A DNA stretch of 25,552 bases from the NCBI GenBank assembly GCA_964475685.1, contig CAYYXP010000056.1, forward strand, positions 1 through 25,552, given 5' to 3'. Below, piece by piece: positions 8,414 to 15,459 of the stretch. Source of the stretch: CAVVWJ01 sp964475685. GTDB taxonomy: Bacteria > Gemmatimonadota > Gemmatimonadetes > Gemmatimonadales > GWC2-71-9. The number at the start of each line of letters is the position of its first letter. The first letter of the stretch is position 1. The translations under genes were made by a program, and so were the position numbers. The notes below the pieces were generated by a model. It ran no database searches. It had not been told where the DNA came from and was given only the letters and a program-made list of their open reading frames with translations.

Positions 8414-9477
8414 TGGCGGTACTTGTGCAGGTCGCCATCGCCGCCGATGGCGAGCAATCCGTCGGCGAGCTCGACGGGACCCAGCTCGATCGGCCGCAAC
8501 AGCTGCAGCCGCCACTGCTCCTCTCCGTCGGGCCTCAGCGCCCTGATCACCCCGTCGGCCCCGCCCAGCAGGATCTCGCCGTCAACCACGGTCACCGGCG
8601 CTGTAACCGGCCAGTCGAGCGCCGCTACCACCTCCGCCTCGGGCGCCGAATCAGCCTCGATGCGGTAGAGGGTGCCGCGCCGGGTGACGGCATAGAGGGT
8701 GTCGCCTGCCGCCGCCGGCGAAGCGACCACGGGGGCGTCGAGCTTTACCCGCCAGTCGAGGCCGAGATCGCCAGGCCGGACCGACACGATCAGCGAATCG
8801 GTCGTTCCGGCGACGAACGAGCCGCCGAGCGCCACCCACGGCGACAGAATCGCCCCCGGCGACCGGGCCCGCCTCACGATCTTCCCGTCGGACGCCGCGA
8901 TGACAAAGAGGGAATCCACCGTCGCCACCAGCACCGCCGTGCTGTCGGCGGGCACCGCGGGGATCCGGGCGACACCAGTCCGGCGCCGCCACTTGATGAT
9001 TCCCGTTGCCGGGTTGAGTCCGAGCACCTCGCCGTGCTGGGTGGACGCGATCAAGGTTCCCCGCCAGAGGGCGAGTGGAGCGCCGACCGGCCCGGTCCCG
9101 CTCTGCCAGAGCTTCCGGCCGGTGGCGCGGTCGAAGGCGAAGACCCGGCCCGTGGGCCGGGAACTTGCCGCGTAGATCGTGTCACCCGAGAGCAGGACGC
9201 CGCCGGCGACGATGCCGGACAGGCCGGCCGACCAGAGCACCGCCCCGCTCGCGAGATCCACCGCGTACACCTTGCGATCAACCCCCGCGCCGTAGAACGT
9301 CCCGCCGTCGATCGCCACGGGGCCGGTGAAGCGTCGGCCCGCCCGGGCACTCCACACCTGACTGGGAGCGGCCCCCGCGGCCTCGACGGTCAGCGGGGGC
9401 GGGGGCGGCCGCATGTTGATGCATGCCGCGTTGACGCTCCCCAGGAGCAGGGCTAGACTGAACGCTCCCCGGTGCAC
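8410..9477 (-). CDS. PQQ-like beta-propeller protein, probable lipoprotein (BamB-like)
   Basis: The 355-residue protein starts MHRGAFSLALLLGSVNAAC, a short lipoprotein-type signal with Cys19; the -3 position is Asn, so the lipobox is imperfect. A Pro-rich linker (PPPPP, about 24-28) follows, then repeated propeller blades. Each blade carries a tryptophan-centred strand such as VLWSAGL, KLWQSGTG, IKWRRRTG, LDWRVKL and EQWRLQL; I count about seven clear copies. This is the PQQ-like fold of BamB, the outer-membrane assembly lipoprotein, but fold similarity alone does not prove that function. The GTG start at 9477 is inferred from the signal peptide and a GGAA element seven bases upstream; the frame stays open far upstream through antisense asnS, which I regard as a GC-rich shadow. 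ATGA coupling links it to the next minus-strand gene. Confidence 0.85.
   Translation of the reverse strand: MHRGAFSLALLLGSVNAACINMRPPPPPLTVEAAGAAPSQVWSARAGRRFTGPVAIDGGTFYGAGVDRKVYAVDLASGAVLWSAGLSGIVAGGVLLSGDTIYAASSRPTGRVFAFDRATGRKLWQSGTGPVGAPLALWRGTLIASTQHGEVLGLNPATGIIKWRRRTGVARIPAVPADSTAVLVATVDSLFVIAASDGKIVRRARSPGAILSPWVALGGSFVAGTTDSLIVSVRPGDLGLDWRVKLDAPVVASPAAAGDTLYAVTRRGTLYRIEADSAPEAEVVAALDWPVTAPVTVVDGEILLGGADGVIRALRPDGEEQWRLQLLRPIELGPVELADGLLAIGGDGDLHKYRQ
9431..9459 (+). promoter_or_regulatory. Candidate sigma-70 promoter for asnS
   Basis: TTGACG (9431-9436, five of six to the -35 consensus) is followed after exactly 17 bases by TAGACT (9454-9459, four of six to the -10 consensus). Transcription would start near 9466, giving a leader of about 36 bases before the asnS ATG. 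The promoter lies wholly within the 5' part of the oppositely oriented propeller gene. Confidence 0.45.
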
Positions 9478-9484
9478 CCCTATT

Positions 9485-9496
9485 TTCCGATCGGAA
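9485..9496. promoter_or_regulatory. Perfect 12-base palindrome between divergent starts; GGAA on both strands
   Basis: TTCCGATCGGAA is its own reverse complement and lies centrally in the 24-base gap between the propeller GTG (9477, -) and the asnS ATG (9502, +). Each arm gives a GGAA element, five bases from the asnS start and seven from the propeller start. It could therefore act as the ribosome-binding element of both mRNAs, or as an operator. Confidence 0.5.
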
Positions 9497-9501
9497 GAAG
9501 C

Positions 9502-10797
9502 ATGACGGCGGTCTGGATCAACGAGCTGCCCTCGCATGTCGGCGACGTGGTCACCCTGAAAGGGTGGGCCGTCACGACGCGGTCGAGCGGAAAGATCGCC
9601 TTCCTCGTGCTCCGCGACGGGTCGGGGCAGGTGCAATGTGTCGTGTCCCGGAAAGAGGTGGCGGAGGCCGGTTGGGAAGCCTTCGGCTCCATCACGCAGG
9701 AGACGTGCGTGGAGGTGACCGGCACGGTCCGCGCCGAGCCTCGCTCGCCGGGGGGCTACGAGCTCACCGTGAGCGGACTCGGGATCCTGGGCCCCAGCCC
9801 GGACTATCCGATCTCCCCCAAAGAGCATGGGACGACGTTCCTCTTCGAGCATAGACACCTCTGGCTCCGCACCCGGGCCCAGGTGGCCATTTCCCGGGTC
9901 AGGCACGAAGTCGTCCAGGCCATTCGCGACTTCTTCTACCAGGAGGGATTCACCCTCGTCGATACGCCCATCCTGACCGGCGCGATCGGGGAGGAGGCGG
10001 GGAATCTCTTCTCGACGGAGTATTTCGACCTGGGCAGAGCCTACCTGGCACAGACGGGCCAGCTCTATGTCGAGGCGGCGGCGGCGGCGCTGGGCAAGGT
10101 GTACTGCTTCGGGCCCACGTTCCGGGCGGAGAAGTCGAAGACGCGGCGCCACCTGACGGAGTTCTGGATGGTGGAGCCCGAAGTGGCGTTCGCCGACTCG
10201 AACGACAACATGCGGCTGCAGGAGTCGTTCGTCAGCTACATCGTGGCGCGGGCACTCGACCGGCGCAAGGCGGAACTGGCCGAGCTCGAGCGGGACACCG
10301 CGCCGCTGGAGAGAGTGGTGGCGCCGTTCGGCCGCATCAGCTACAGCGATGCCGTCGTCCGGCTGAACGCCCTCGGCTCCGACATCAAGTGGGGCGACGA
10401 CCTCGGCGGGGACGACGAAACGCTGCTGGCCAGGGACTACGACCGGCCGGTGTTCGTCTACAACTATCCCCGGGAGGTCAAGGCCTTCTACATGAAGGAA
10501 AACCCCGCCGACCCCCGCACGGTGCTCAACAACGACTGCCTCGCCCCCGAGGGTTATGGGGAGATCATCGGCGGCTCTCAGCGGGAGGACAACTACGACA
10601 AGCTCCTCTCGCGCCTCCACCAGCAGCATCTCGATCCCGAGGTCTACCGCTGGTATCTCGACCTCCGGAAGTACGGGACGTTTGTTCATTCCGGATTCGG
10701 CCTGGGGGTGGAACGGACGGTCGCATGGATCTGCGGCATTCCCCACATCAGGGAAGCGATTGCCTTCCCGAGGCAGATTCACCGGCTGTATCCGTAG
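9502..10797 (+). CDS. asnS: Asparaginyl-tRNA synthetase
   Basis: This enzyme charges tRNA-Asn with asparagine using ATP (class IIb synthetase, cytoplasmic). The 431 residues contain an N-terminal OB-fold anticodon-binding domain (about 3-95, VTLKGWAVTTRSSGKIAFL) and the class II core. Motif 2 runs FRAEKSKTRRHLTEF (207-221) and motif 3 has GFGLGVER (398-405). The C-terminal end FPRQIHRLYP is characteristic of AsnRS rather than AspRS, and no AspRS insertion domain is present. An in-frame GTG at 9472 would add ten residues and overlap the divergent gene's start; ATG at 9502, with GGAAG just upstream, fits the family N-terminus better. The 3' end overlaps mazG on the other strand by 19 bases. Its presence suggests direct charging of tRNA-Asn rather than sole reliance on transamidation. 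Confidence 0.96.
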   Translation: MTAVWINELPSHVGDVVTLKGWAVTTRSSGKIAFLVLRDGSGQVQCVVSRKEVAEAGWEAFGSITQETCVEVTGTVRAEPRSPGGYELTVSGLGILGPSPDYPISPKEHGTTFLFEHRHLWLRTRAQVAISRVRHEVVQAIRDFFYQEGFTLVDTPILTGAIGEEAGNLFSTEYFDLGRAYLAQTGQLYVEAAAAALGKVYCFGPTFRAEKSKTRRHLTEFWMVEPEVAFADSNDNMRLQESFVSYIVARALDRRKAELAELERDTAPLERVVAPFGRISYSDAVVRLNALGSDIKWGDDLGGDDETLLARDYDRPVFVYNYPREVKAFYMKENPADPRTVLNNDCLAPEGYGEIIGGSQREDNYDKLLSRLHQQHLDPEVYRWYLDLRKYGTFVHSGFGLGVERTVAWICGIPHIREAIAFPRQIHRLYP

Positions 10798-11543
10798 GGC
10801 TCCTTCTTTACCTCCTCCCACAGGCCGTCCAGCACCTCCAGCCCCGCGCTCTCGACCTCGAGCCCACGCTTCTCCGCGAGCCGTTCCACCGCGTCGAAGC
10901 GATGGGTGAACTTTCGATTGGCGGCGTCGAGGGCAAGGCTCGGTTCGACGCCCGCCTTGCGGGAGAGGTTCACGACGGCGAACAGGAGGTCGCCGATCTC
11001 GGACTCGAGCGCCGCGCTCGGTGCGGTGCCGGCGCCCAGCTCCGCCTCCACCTCCGCCAGCTCCTCCCGCACCTTGGCGAGAGGGCCTTCGAGGTCGGGC
11101 CAGTCGAATCCCACGGCGGCGGCGCGTTCCTGCAGCCGGTACGCCTTGAGCAAGGGCGGAAGGGTGGCCATGATGCCGGCGAGAGTGCGGCCGTGCCGCT
11201 CCCGGCGTTTGAGACGCTCCCACGGCTCGGCGGCGCCCAGCGCGAAGAGGTGGGGATGGCGCCGCCGCATCTTGGCCTCCAGGCCGTCCGCGATCTCGGC
11301 CGGGGTGAACTCTCCCTTTTCCTCGCCGATCACGAGCTGGAACGCGAGGTGGAGCAGCAGATCGCTCAGTTCGGCACGGATCGCCGTGGCGTCGTCCGAT
11401 CCGAGCGCTTCGTCAAGCTCCAGCGCCTCCTCGACGAGATAGGGCCGGAGCGTCTGACGAGTCTGAACCCGATCCCAGGGGCAGCGCGCCCGGAGATCGC
11501 GGACCATTGCCAGAGAGCGTCCAAGCGCTGAATTGTCTTGCAT
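10779..11543 (-). CDS. mazG: Nucleoside triphosphate pyrophosphohydrolase MazG
   Basis: MazG hydrolyses NTPs and dNTPs to monophosphates and pyrophosphate, cleaning the nucleotide pool and, in E. coli, affecting the stringent response. The 254 residues carry two MazG domains, as in the E. coli type. The N-terminal one has CPWD (21-24) and metal-binding acids Glu38-Glu39, Glu42, Glu58 and Asp61 in the EExxE...ExxD pattern. The second has EELAEVEAEL followed by SEIGDLLFAVVN. The ATG at 11543 has GAGG about five bases upstream, a good ribosome-binding site. The gene runs towards asnS, overlapping its end by 19 bases, and away from alr, leaving only 33 bases between the two starts. Confidence 0.95.
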   Translation of the reverse strand: MQDNSALGRSLAMVRDLRARCPWDRVQTRQTLRPYLVEEALELDEALGSDDATAIRAELSDLLLHLAFQLVIGEEKGEFTPAEIADGLEAKMRRRHPHLFALGAAEPWERLKRRERHGRTLAGIMATLPPLLKAYRLQERAAAVGFDWPDLEGPLAKVREELAEVEAELGAGTAPSAALESEIGDLLFAVVNLSRKAGVEPSLALDAANRKFTHRFDAVERLAEKRGLEVESAGLEVLDGLWEEVKKEPYGYSR

Positions 11544-11576
11544 TTATGCCTCGCGCCAGATAAGATACCCGCCGCC
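11544..11576. promoter_or_regulatory. Short AT-richer divergent region between mazG and alr
   Basis: These 33 bases separate the mazG ATG from the proposed alr TTG. They hold the mazG ribosome-binding site (GAGG on the minus strand). For alr there is a possible -10 TAAGAT (11561-11566) with TTGCAT (11538-11543) 17 bases upstream; the -35 match is poor (three of six). If real, the alr transcript would be almost leaderless. Confidence 0.25.
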
Positions 11577-12677
11577 TTGACCACGCCCTTTGCACCCGAG
11601 ACCACCCGCGCCTGGGTGGATGTGGACCTCGCCGCGTTGGCCGAGAACGCCCGTACCATCGCCGCGATCTCCGGCCGCCGATTGTTGCCTATGGTCAAAG
11701 CTAACGGCTACGGACTCGGCGCCATCGAGGTGGCCCGGGCGCTGGAATCGCTCGACCCCTGGGGATACGGCGTCGCCACTGTCGAGGAGGGCCAGGCCCT
11801 TCGTGCCGGCGGGATCGGCCGGCCCATCCTGGTGGTGAGCCCGCTGCTGCCCGCCGATGCCGGTCGCTGTCTTGCCCACGATCTTCGCCCGACCATCGGC
11901 GATCCCGAAGGGCTGACTGCGTGGAGCGCACACTCCGACCGCCCGTTCCATGTCGAGGTGGACACGGGGATGAGCCGCGGGGGAGTCCGCTGGGACGACG
12001 CACACGCCCTCGAGGCGATGCGGGGTGCCCTCGGCGCCGCCCCTGGCTGGGAGGGGATCTACACCCACTTTCACTCGGCAGAGACCGACCCGCACTCGGT
12101 GCAGGTCCAGTGGGAGCGGTTTCAGGGCGTGCTCGCGAGGTTGCCGCGCCGCCCCGCGCTGGTGCACGCCGCGAACAGCGCCGCGGCGCTCAGGGGTGAG
12201 GCGTACGCCGAGGACCTGGTCCGTCCGGGCATCTTTCTCTACGGCGGCAATGCGGGGAGCGTTACCCCCCGGCCGGTCGCCGCGCTCAGGACCCGTGTCG
12301 TGGCGCTGCGCACCGTGGGAAAGGGCGAGACGGTGAGCTACGGCGCGACGTGGCGCGCGCCGTCCCCGACGACGATCGCCACTCTCGGGCTGGGGTACGC
12401 CGACGGATTCCTCCGCGCCGCCCATGGTAGTGGCCCGCCGAGCGGTACCCGGCCCCGCCTCGTCGAGCTCGGCGGGAGCACCGTGCCGGTGGTGGGACGG
12501 GTCACCATGGATCTCACCATGGTGGCGGTCGAGGGGATGGCCGCCCTCGGCGATGTGGCGACGGTCTTTGGCGGCATGATCTCTCTCGATCAGCAGGCCG
12601 AGGCGGCAGGCACCATCTCCTACGAGCTTCTCACCGCGCTCGGAAACCGGGTGCCCCGTCGCTACGGTGCCGCATGA
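11577..12677 (+). CDS. alr: Alanine racemase
   Basis: Alanine racemase is a PLP enzyme that makes D-alanine for peptidoglycan. The 366-residue protein has the N-terminal barrel with the PLP-binding lysine in MVKANGYG (Lys41). The second catalytic base is the tyrosine of VSYGAT (Tyr255), corresponding to Tyr265 of the Geobacillus enzyme. GMSRGG and HFHSAE lie in the barrel, and the C-terminal beta domain contains GYADGF and MDLTMV. The start is uncertain. TTG at 11577 puts the conserved WVDVDLAAL 13 residues in, as usual; a TTG at 11538 would add 13 residues and overlap mazG, and there is no ATG or GTG in a sensible place. No Shine-Dalgarno is seen. It precedes deoB by 16 bases in the same run. 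Confidence 0.95.
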   Translation: MTTPFAPETTRAWVDVDLAALAENARTIAAISGRRLLPMVKANGYGLGAIEVARALESLDPWGYGVATVEEGQALRAGGIGRPILVVSPLLPADAGRCLAHDLRPTIGDPEGLTAWSAHSDRPFHVEVDTGMSRGGVRWDDAHALEAMRGALGAAPGWEGIYTHFHSAETDPHSVQVQWERFQGVLARLPRRPALVHAANSAAALRGEAYAEDLVRPGIFLYGGNAGSVTPRPVAALRTRVVALRTVGKGETVSYGATWRAPSPTTIATLGLGYADGFLRAAHGSGPPSGTRPRLVELGGSTVPVVGRVTMDLTMVAVEGMAALGDVATVFGGMISLDQQAEAAGTISYELLTALGNRVPRRYGAA

Positions 12678-12693
12678 ACCGGAGCGAGGCGTA

Positions 12694-13860
12694 ATGCGAC
12701 GAGCCGCCATCATCGTGCTCGACGGGCTTGGCATCGGGCCCGCGCCTGACAGCGCCGAGTACGGCGACGCTGGCAGCAATACGCTGGGCAACGTGGCGCG
12801 GGCGGTGGGCGGGCTCGACCTCCCTCACCTTGCCGCGCTCGGTTTGGGGAGCTGCGCACCGCTCGACGGCATGCCGCCGGCATCGGCGCCTCGGGCGGCT
12901 CATGGGATCTGCCAGCCCGCGAGCCCCGGCAAGGACAGCACCACGGGGCACTGGGAACTCTGCGGCCTCCGGCTCCCGGCGCCGTTCCCGACGTACCCGT
13001 CGGGGTTTCCCGAGGAAGTCATCGCCGAGTTCGCCCGCCTGACGGGCCGCGGGGTGCTGGGCAACCGGCCCGCGTCGGGCACGCTGGTGCTCGACGAATA
13101 CGGCGCGGAGCACCGGCGGACCGGGCAGTGGATTGTCTACACCTCCGCCGACAGCGTGTTTCAGGTGGCGGCCCACGAAGAGACCGTCCCGCTTGCCGAG
13201 CTCTACGCCGCGTGCGAGAAGGCCCGGGCGATGCTCCAGGGGGAACATGGCGTCTCCCGGGTCATCGCGCGGCCGTTTGTCGGCGAGCCGGGAGCCTGGG
13301 TGCGCACGCCGCACCGCAAGGATTTCAGCCTCCCCCCGCCGGGCCCGACCTTGCTGGACCGCCTGGTGGAGCACCACGTGCCCCGAGTCGGGGTGGGCAA
13401 GGTGGACGACCTCTTCGCCGGGCGGGGCATCTCGAGCATCCACACCGCCACCAACGCCGAAGCCTATGGTCTCATCGAGGCCGCGCTCGCGGCGATGCAT
13501 CGGGGATTGCTGCTGGCCAATGTGATCGAGTTCGACCAGACCTGGGGGCACCGGAACGACGTGCCCGGATTCCACCGCGGTCTTCGCGAGCTCGACCACG
13601 CGATGCCGCGAATGCTCGCGGGAACCCGGGAGGAGGACCTCGTTATCTTTACCGCCGATCACGGCAACGACCCCACCACGCCGTCCACCGACCATTCCCG
13701 GGAGGTGGTGCCGGTGCTGGCGGTGGGTCCGCGGATCCGCCCCGCACCGCTGGGCAGGCGATCCACCTTCGCCGACATCGGCCAGACGGTCGCGGAATTC
13801 CTGGGTGTGACGGCACTGCCGGCCGGCACCTCGTTCCTGTCAGAGGTATGGAGTGACTGA
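12694..13860 (+). CDS. deoB: Phosphopentomutase DeoB
   Basis: DeoB interconverts ribose-1-phosphate or deoxyribose-1-phosphate and the 5-phosphate, linking nucleoside breakdown to central metabolism. It belongs to the alkaline phosphatase superfamily with two manganese ions. The 388 residues show the metal site VLDGLGIG (8-15), the phospho-threonine loop GKDSTTGHWE (79-88), VGKVDDLFAGRGI, and the C-terminal metal cluster EFDQTWGHRND and TADHGNDPTTPSTDHSRE. ATG at 12694 is chosen because GGAG and GAGG lie just upstream and the family N-terminus starts here; the upstream GTG at 12667 overlaps alr. It is followed immediately by cdd (eight-base overlap), giving a nucleoside salvage pair. Confidence 0.97.
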   Translation: MRRAAIIVLDGLGIGPAPDSAEYGDAGSNTLGNVARAVGGLDLPHLAALGLGSCAPLDGMPPASAPRAAHGICQPASPGKDSTTGHWELCGLRLPAPFPTYPSGFPEEVIAEFARLTGRGVLGNRPASGTLVLDEYGAEHRRTGQWIVYTSADSVFQVAAHEETVPLAELYAACEKARAMLQGEHGVSRVIARPFVGEPGAWVRTPHRKDFSLPPPGPTLLDRLVEHHVPRVGVGKVDDLFAGRGISSIHTATNAEAYGLIEAALAAMHRGLLLANVIEFDQTWGHRNDVPGFHRGLRELDHAMPRMLAGTREEDLVIFTADHGNDPTTPSTDHSREVVPVLAVGPRIRPAPLGRRSTFADIGQTVAEFLGVTALPAGTSFLSEVWSD

Positions 13861-14239
13861 TCCACTCGTGGCGGCGGCGCGGGCCGTGCAGCTTCGCGCC
13901 TACGCTCCCTATTCGCGGTTCCATGTGGGGTGCGCCCTCGAGGCCGAGGACGGCCGGGTCTTTGTCGGTTGCAACGTGGAGAACGCGTCGTACGGGCTGA
14001 CGATCTGCGCGGAGGTGGCGGCGGTCTGCGCGGCGGTGAGCGCGGGAGCGCGGCGCTTCAGAAGGGCCGTCGTCGTCTCCGACGTCGATCCTCCCGCGGC
14101 GCCGTGCGGCGCCTGCCGCCAGGTGCTTTCCGAATTCGGCGCGGGGCTCAGGGTCGACGCGGTCGGCCCCTCACGATCGGTGAGCTGGACGATGGAAGAG
14201 CTGCTCCCCTCGGCGTTCGGGAAAGAGCAGCTGTCGTGA
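13853..14239 (+). CDS. cdd: Cytidine deaminase (small, Cys3-zinc type)
   Basis: Cdd deaminates cytidine and deoxycytidine to uridine and deoxyuridine. At 128 residues it is the short homotetramer-type enzyme. Visible are the nucleoside-binding NVENASYG (41-48), zinc ligand Cys52 with the proton-shuttling Glu54 (CAE), and zinc ligands Cys85 and Cys88 (PCGAC). The residue after the catalytic Glu is Val55. In the Bacillus and human enzymes this is an arginine that hydrogen-bonds to the zinc cysteines, so this protein lacks a near-invariant residue. The GTG start at 13853 overlaps the deoB stop by eight bases. The stop overlaps the next gene as GTGA. With deoB it forms a nucleoside salvage pair. 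Confidence 0.94.
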   Translation: MTDPLVAAARAVQLRAYAPYSRFHVGCALEAEDGRVFVGCNVENASYGLTICAEVAAVCAAVSAGARRFRRAVVVSDVDPPAAPCGACRQVLSEFGAGLRVDAVGPSRSVSWTMEELLPSAFGKEQLS

Positions 14240-15459
14240 ACCGGGGGGCGCGCTGGGCCGCATGCGTGGTTGCGCTTGCGGTGGGGATCGTGGCGTGCCA
14301 GGAGCAACTCACCTCGCCCGCGCAATGTCCCGAGCTGTGCCCCGGCGGCACACCGATCGTGTACGACACCGTCCTCGGCGCGGTGCCGGGGGGCGACGAG
14401 AGCTTCCCGGGTTACGTGGACGCCGGTGCGGGAGGGGCCCTGCTCACGTCGAACGGGCTTCCCGCTTCGGAAGATCGGGCGATCTACCGGTTCGCTCCAC
14501 GGACCGACTCCATCACCGTTCGCGACACGGCGCGGGCCTATACCGTGGATTCGGTCCAGCTGGCGGTCAATATCGTGGCGCGGGATACCCTGGTGACCGG
14601 CCTCAGGATCTTCCTCTACCGTCTTCCCCCCGACATCGATCCGGACACCGCGACCTTCGCCGGTATCGATCCTCAGCTGACGGCGCCCGCGCTCATCGAC
14701 AGCATCGCCGTGCCCGACTCCGTCCGCGCGGGCCAGGTGTCCACGGTCCTCCGCGGCGCCGACGCCGACCGGGTGGCGATCGCCCCCGGCACCGGTGGCG
14801 TGCTCGCCATCGGGCTTCGGATGGCGGCCGACGCTCCGACCGGCATCCGGGTGGGATCCCTGGGCGGGGGGAACGCCGCCTCGTTCACCACGTACGTCAC
14901 CGTGGACGTGCCCGACACGACCACCTCGCTCCTTCACCAGTCGCTGCTCCGCGGGGCGCAGGTCAACGGGTTCGTGACCGAGACGCCGTACGTCGCGGCG
15001 CCGGGGACGCTCCTTGTCGGCGGCGAGCCGTCCTCGCGCGCCTTCATCCGGTTCAATCTTCCCGCCCGGATCAAGGATTCCGCCACCGTCGTGCGCGCCA
15101 CTCTCGAGCTGCTGCCGGCCGCGCCGATCCCGGGTCTCCCGAATGACCTGGCAGTTCTCGAGGGTCGAGCGGTGCTCACCGACCTCGGGCCCAAGTCGCC
15201 GCTCACCAGCGACCCCACCCTCATCGTCCAGGACACACTTCCGGTCGGCTCCACCGACACCCTGCGACTGGACGTTACCAGGATGGTGCGTTTCTGGCAG
15301 TCGTCGGATGAGCGGCCGGAAGAGGTAGCGATGCTGCTCCGGCCGGAGGCGGCGTCTTTCACCAGGGCGCTGCTCGGCTCGACCAGCCCGCTCTCCCCGG
15401 TGGGTGCGCCGCGCCTCCGCATCACCTATCTCCTGTCGTTCCCGTTCGAGAGCCCCTGA
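14236..15459 (+). CDS. Secreted lipoprotein, beta-rich, unknown function
   Basis: The 407-residue protein is not recognised. Its N-terminus MNRGARWAACVVALAVGIVAC is a lipoprotein signal with lipobox IVAC (Cys21). Two more cysteines follow closely (CPELC). The rest is rich in Thr, Ser, Asp and Val with many short beta-like strands. Around 268-300 the pattern RAFIRFNLP...ATVVRATLELLPA resembles the DNRLRE-type repeats found in surface proteins; this is a pattern resemblance only. The frame stays open upstream inside cdd, but the GTG at 14236 gives the lipoprotein signal and a GTGA overlap with the cdd stop. The stop overlaps the next start as TGATG. It is probably translated with the following outer-membrane barrel and may act with it at the outer membrane. 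Confidence 0.8.
   Translation: MNRGARWAACVVALAVGIVACQEQLTSPAQCPELCPGGTPIVYDTVLGAVPGGDESFPGYVDAGAGGALLTSNGLPASEDRAIYRFAPRTDSITVRDTARAYTVDSVQLAVNIVARDTLVTGLRIFLYRLPPDIDPDTATFAGIDPQLTAPALIDSIAVPDSVRAGQVSTVLRGADADRVAIAPGTGGVLAIGLRMAADAPTGIRVGSLGGGNAASFTTYVTVDVPDTTTSLLHQSLLRGAQVNGFVTETPYVAAPGTLLVGGEPSSRAFIRFNLPARIKDSATVVRATLELLPAAPIPGLPNDLAVLEGRAVLTDLGPKSPLTSDPTLIVQDTLPVGSTDTLRLDVTRMVRFWQSSDERPEEVAMLLRPEAASFTRALLGSTSPLSPVGAPRLRITYLLSFPFESP

Noticed and set aside
6176..8668. 830-codon plus-strand open frame in another frame of recG
   Set aside because: Arg/Gly/Ala/Pro-rich shadow translation without motifs; it would also run through two minus-strand genes.
9391..9405. G-rich run (possible G-quadruplex) in the propeller gene
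   Set aside because: It encodes the Pro-rich linker after the signal peptide and is explained by CCC/CCG proline codons.
9478..11223. Very long minus-strand open frame through all of asnS, continuous with the propeller gene
   Set aside because: It has no recognisable protein pattern upstream of the signal peptide at 9477 and mirrors the codon structure of asnS and mazG; such antisense open frames are expected in DNA this rich in G and C.
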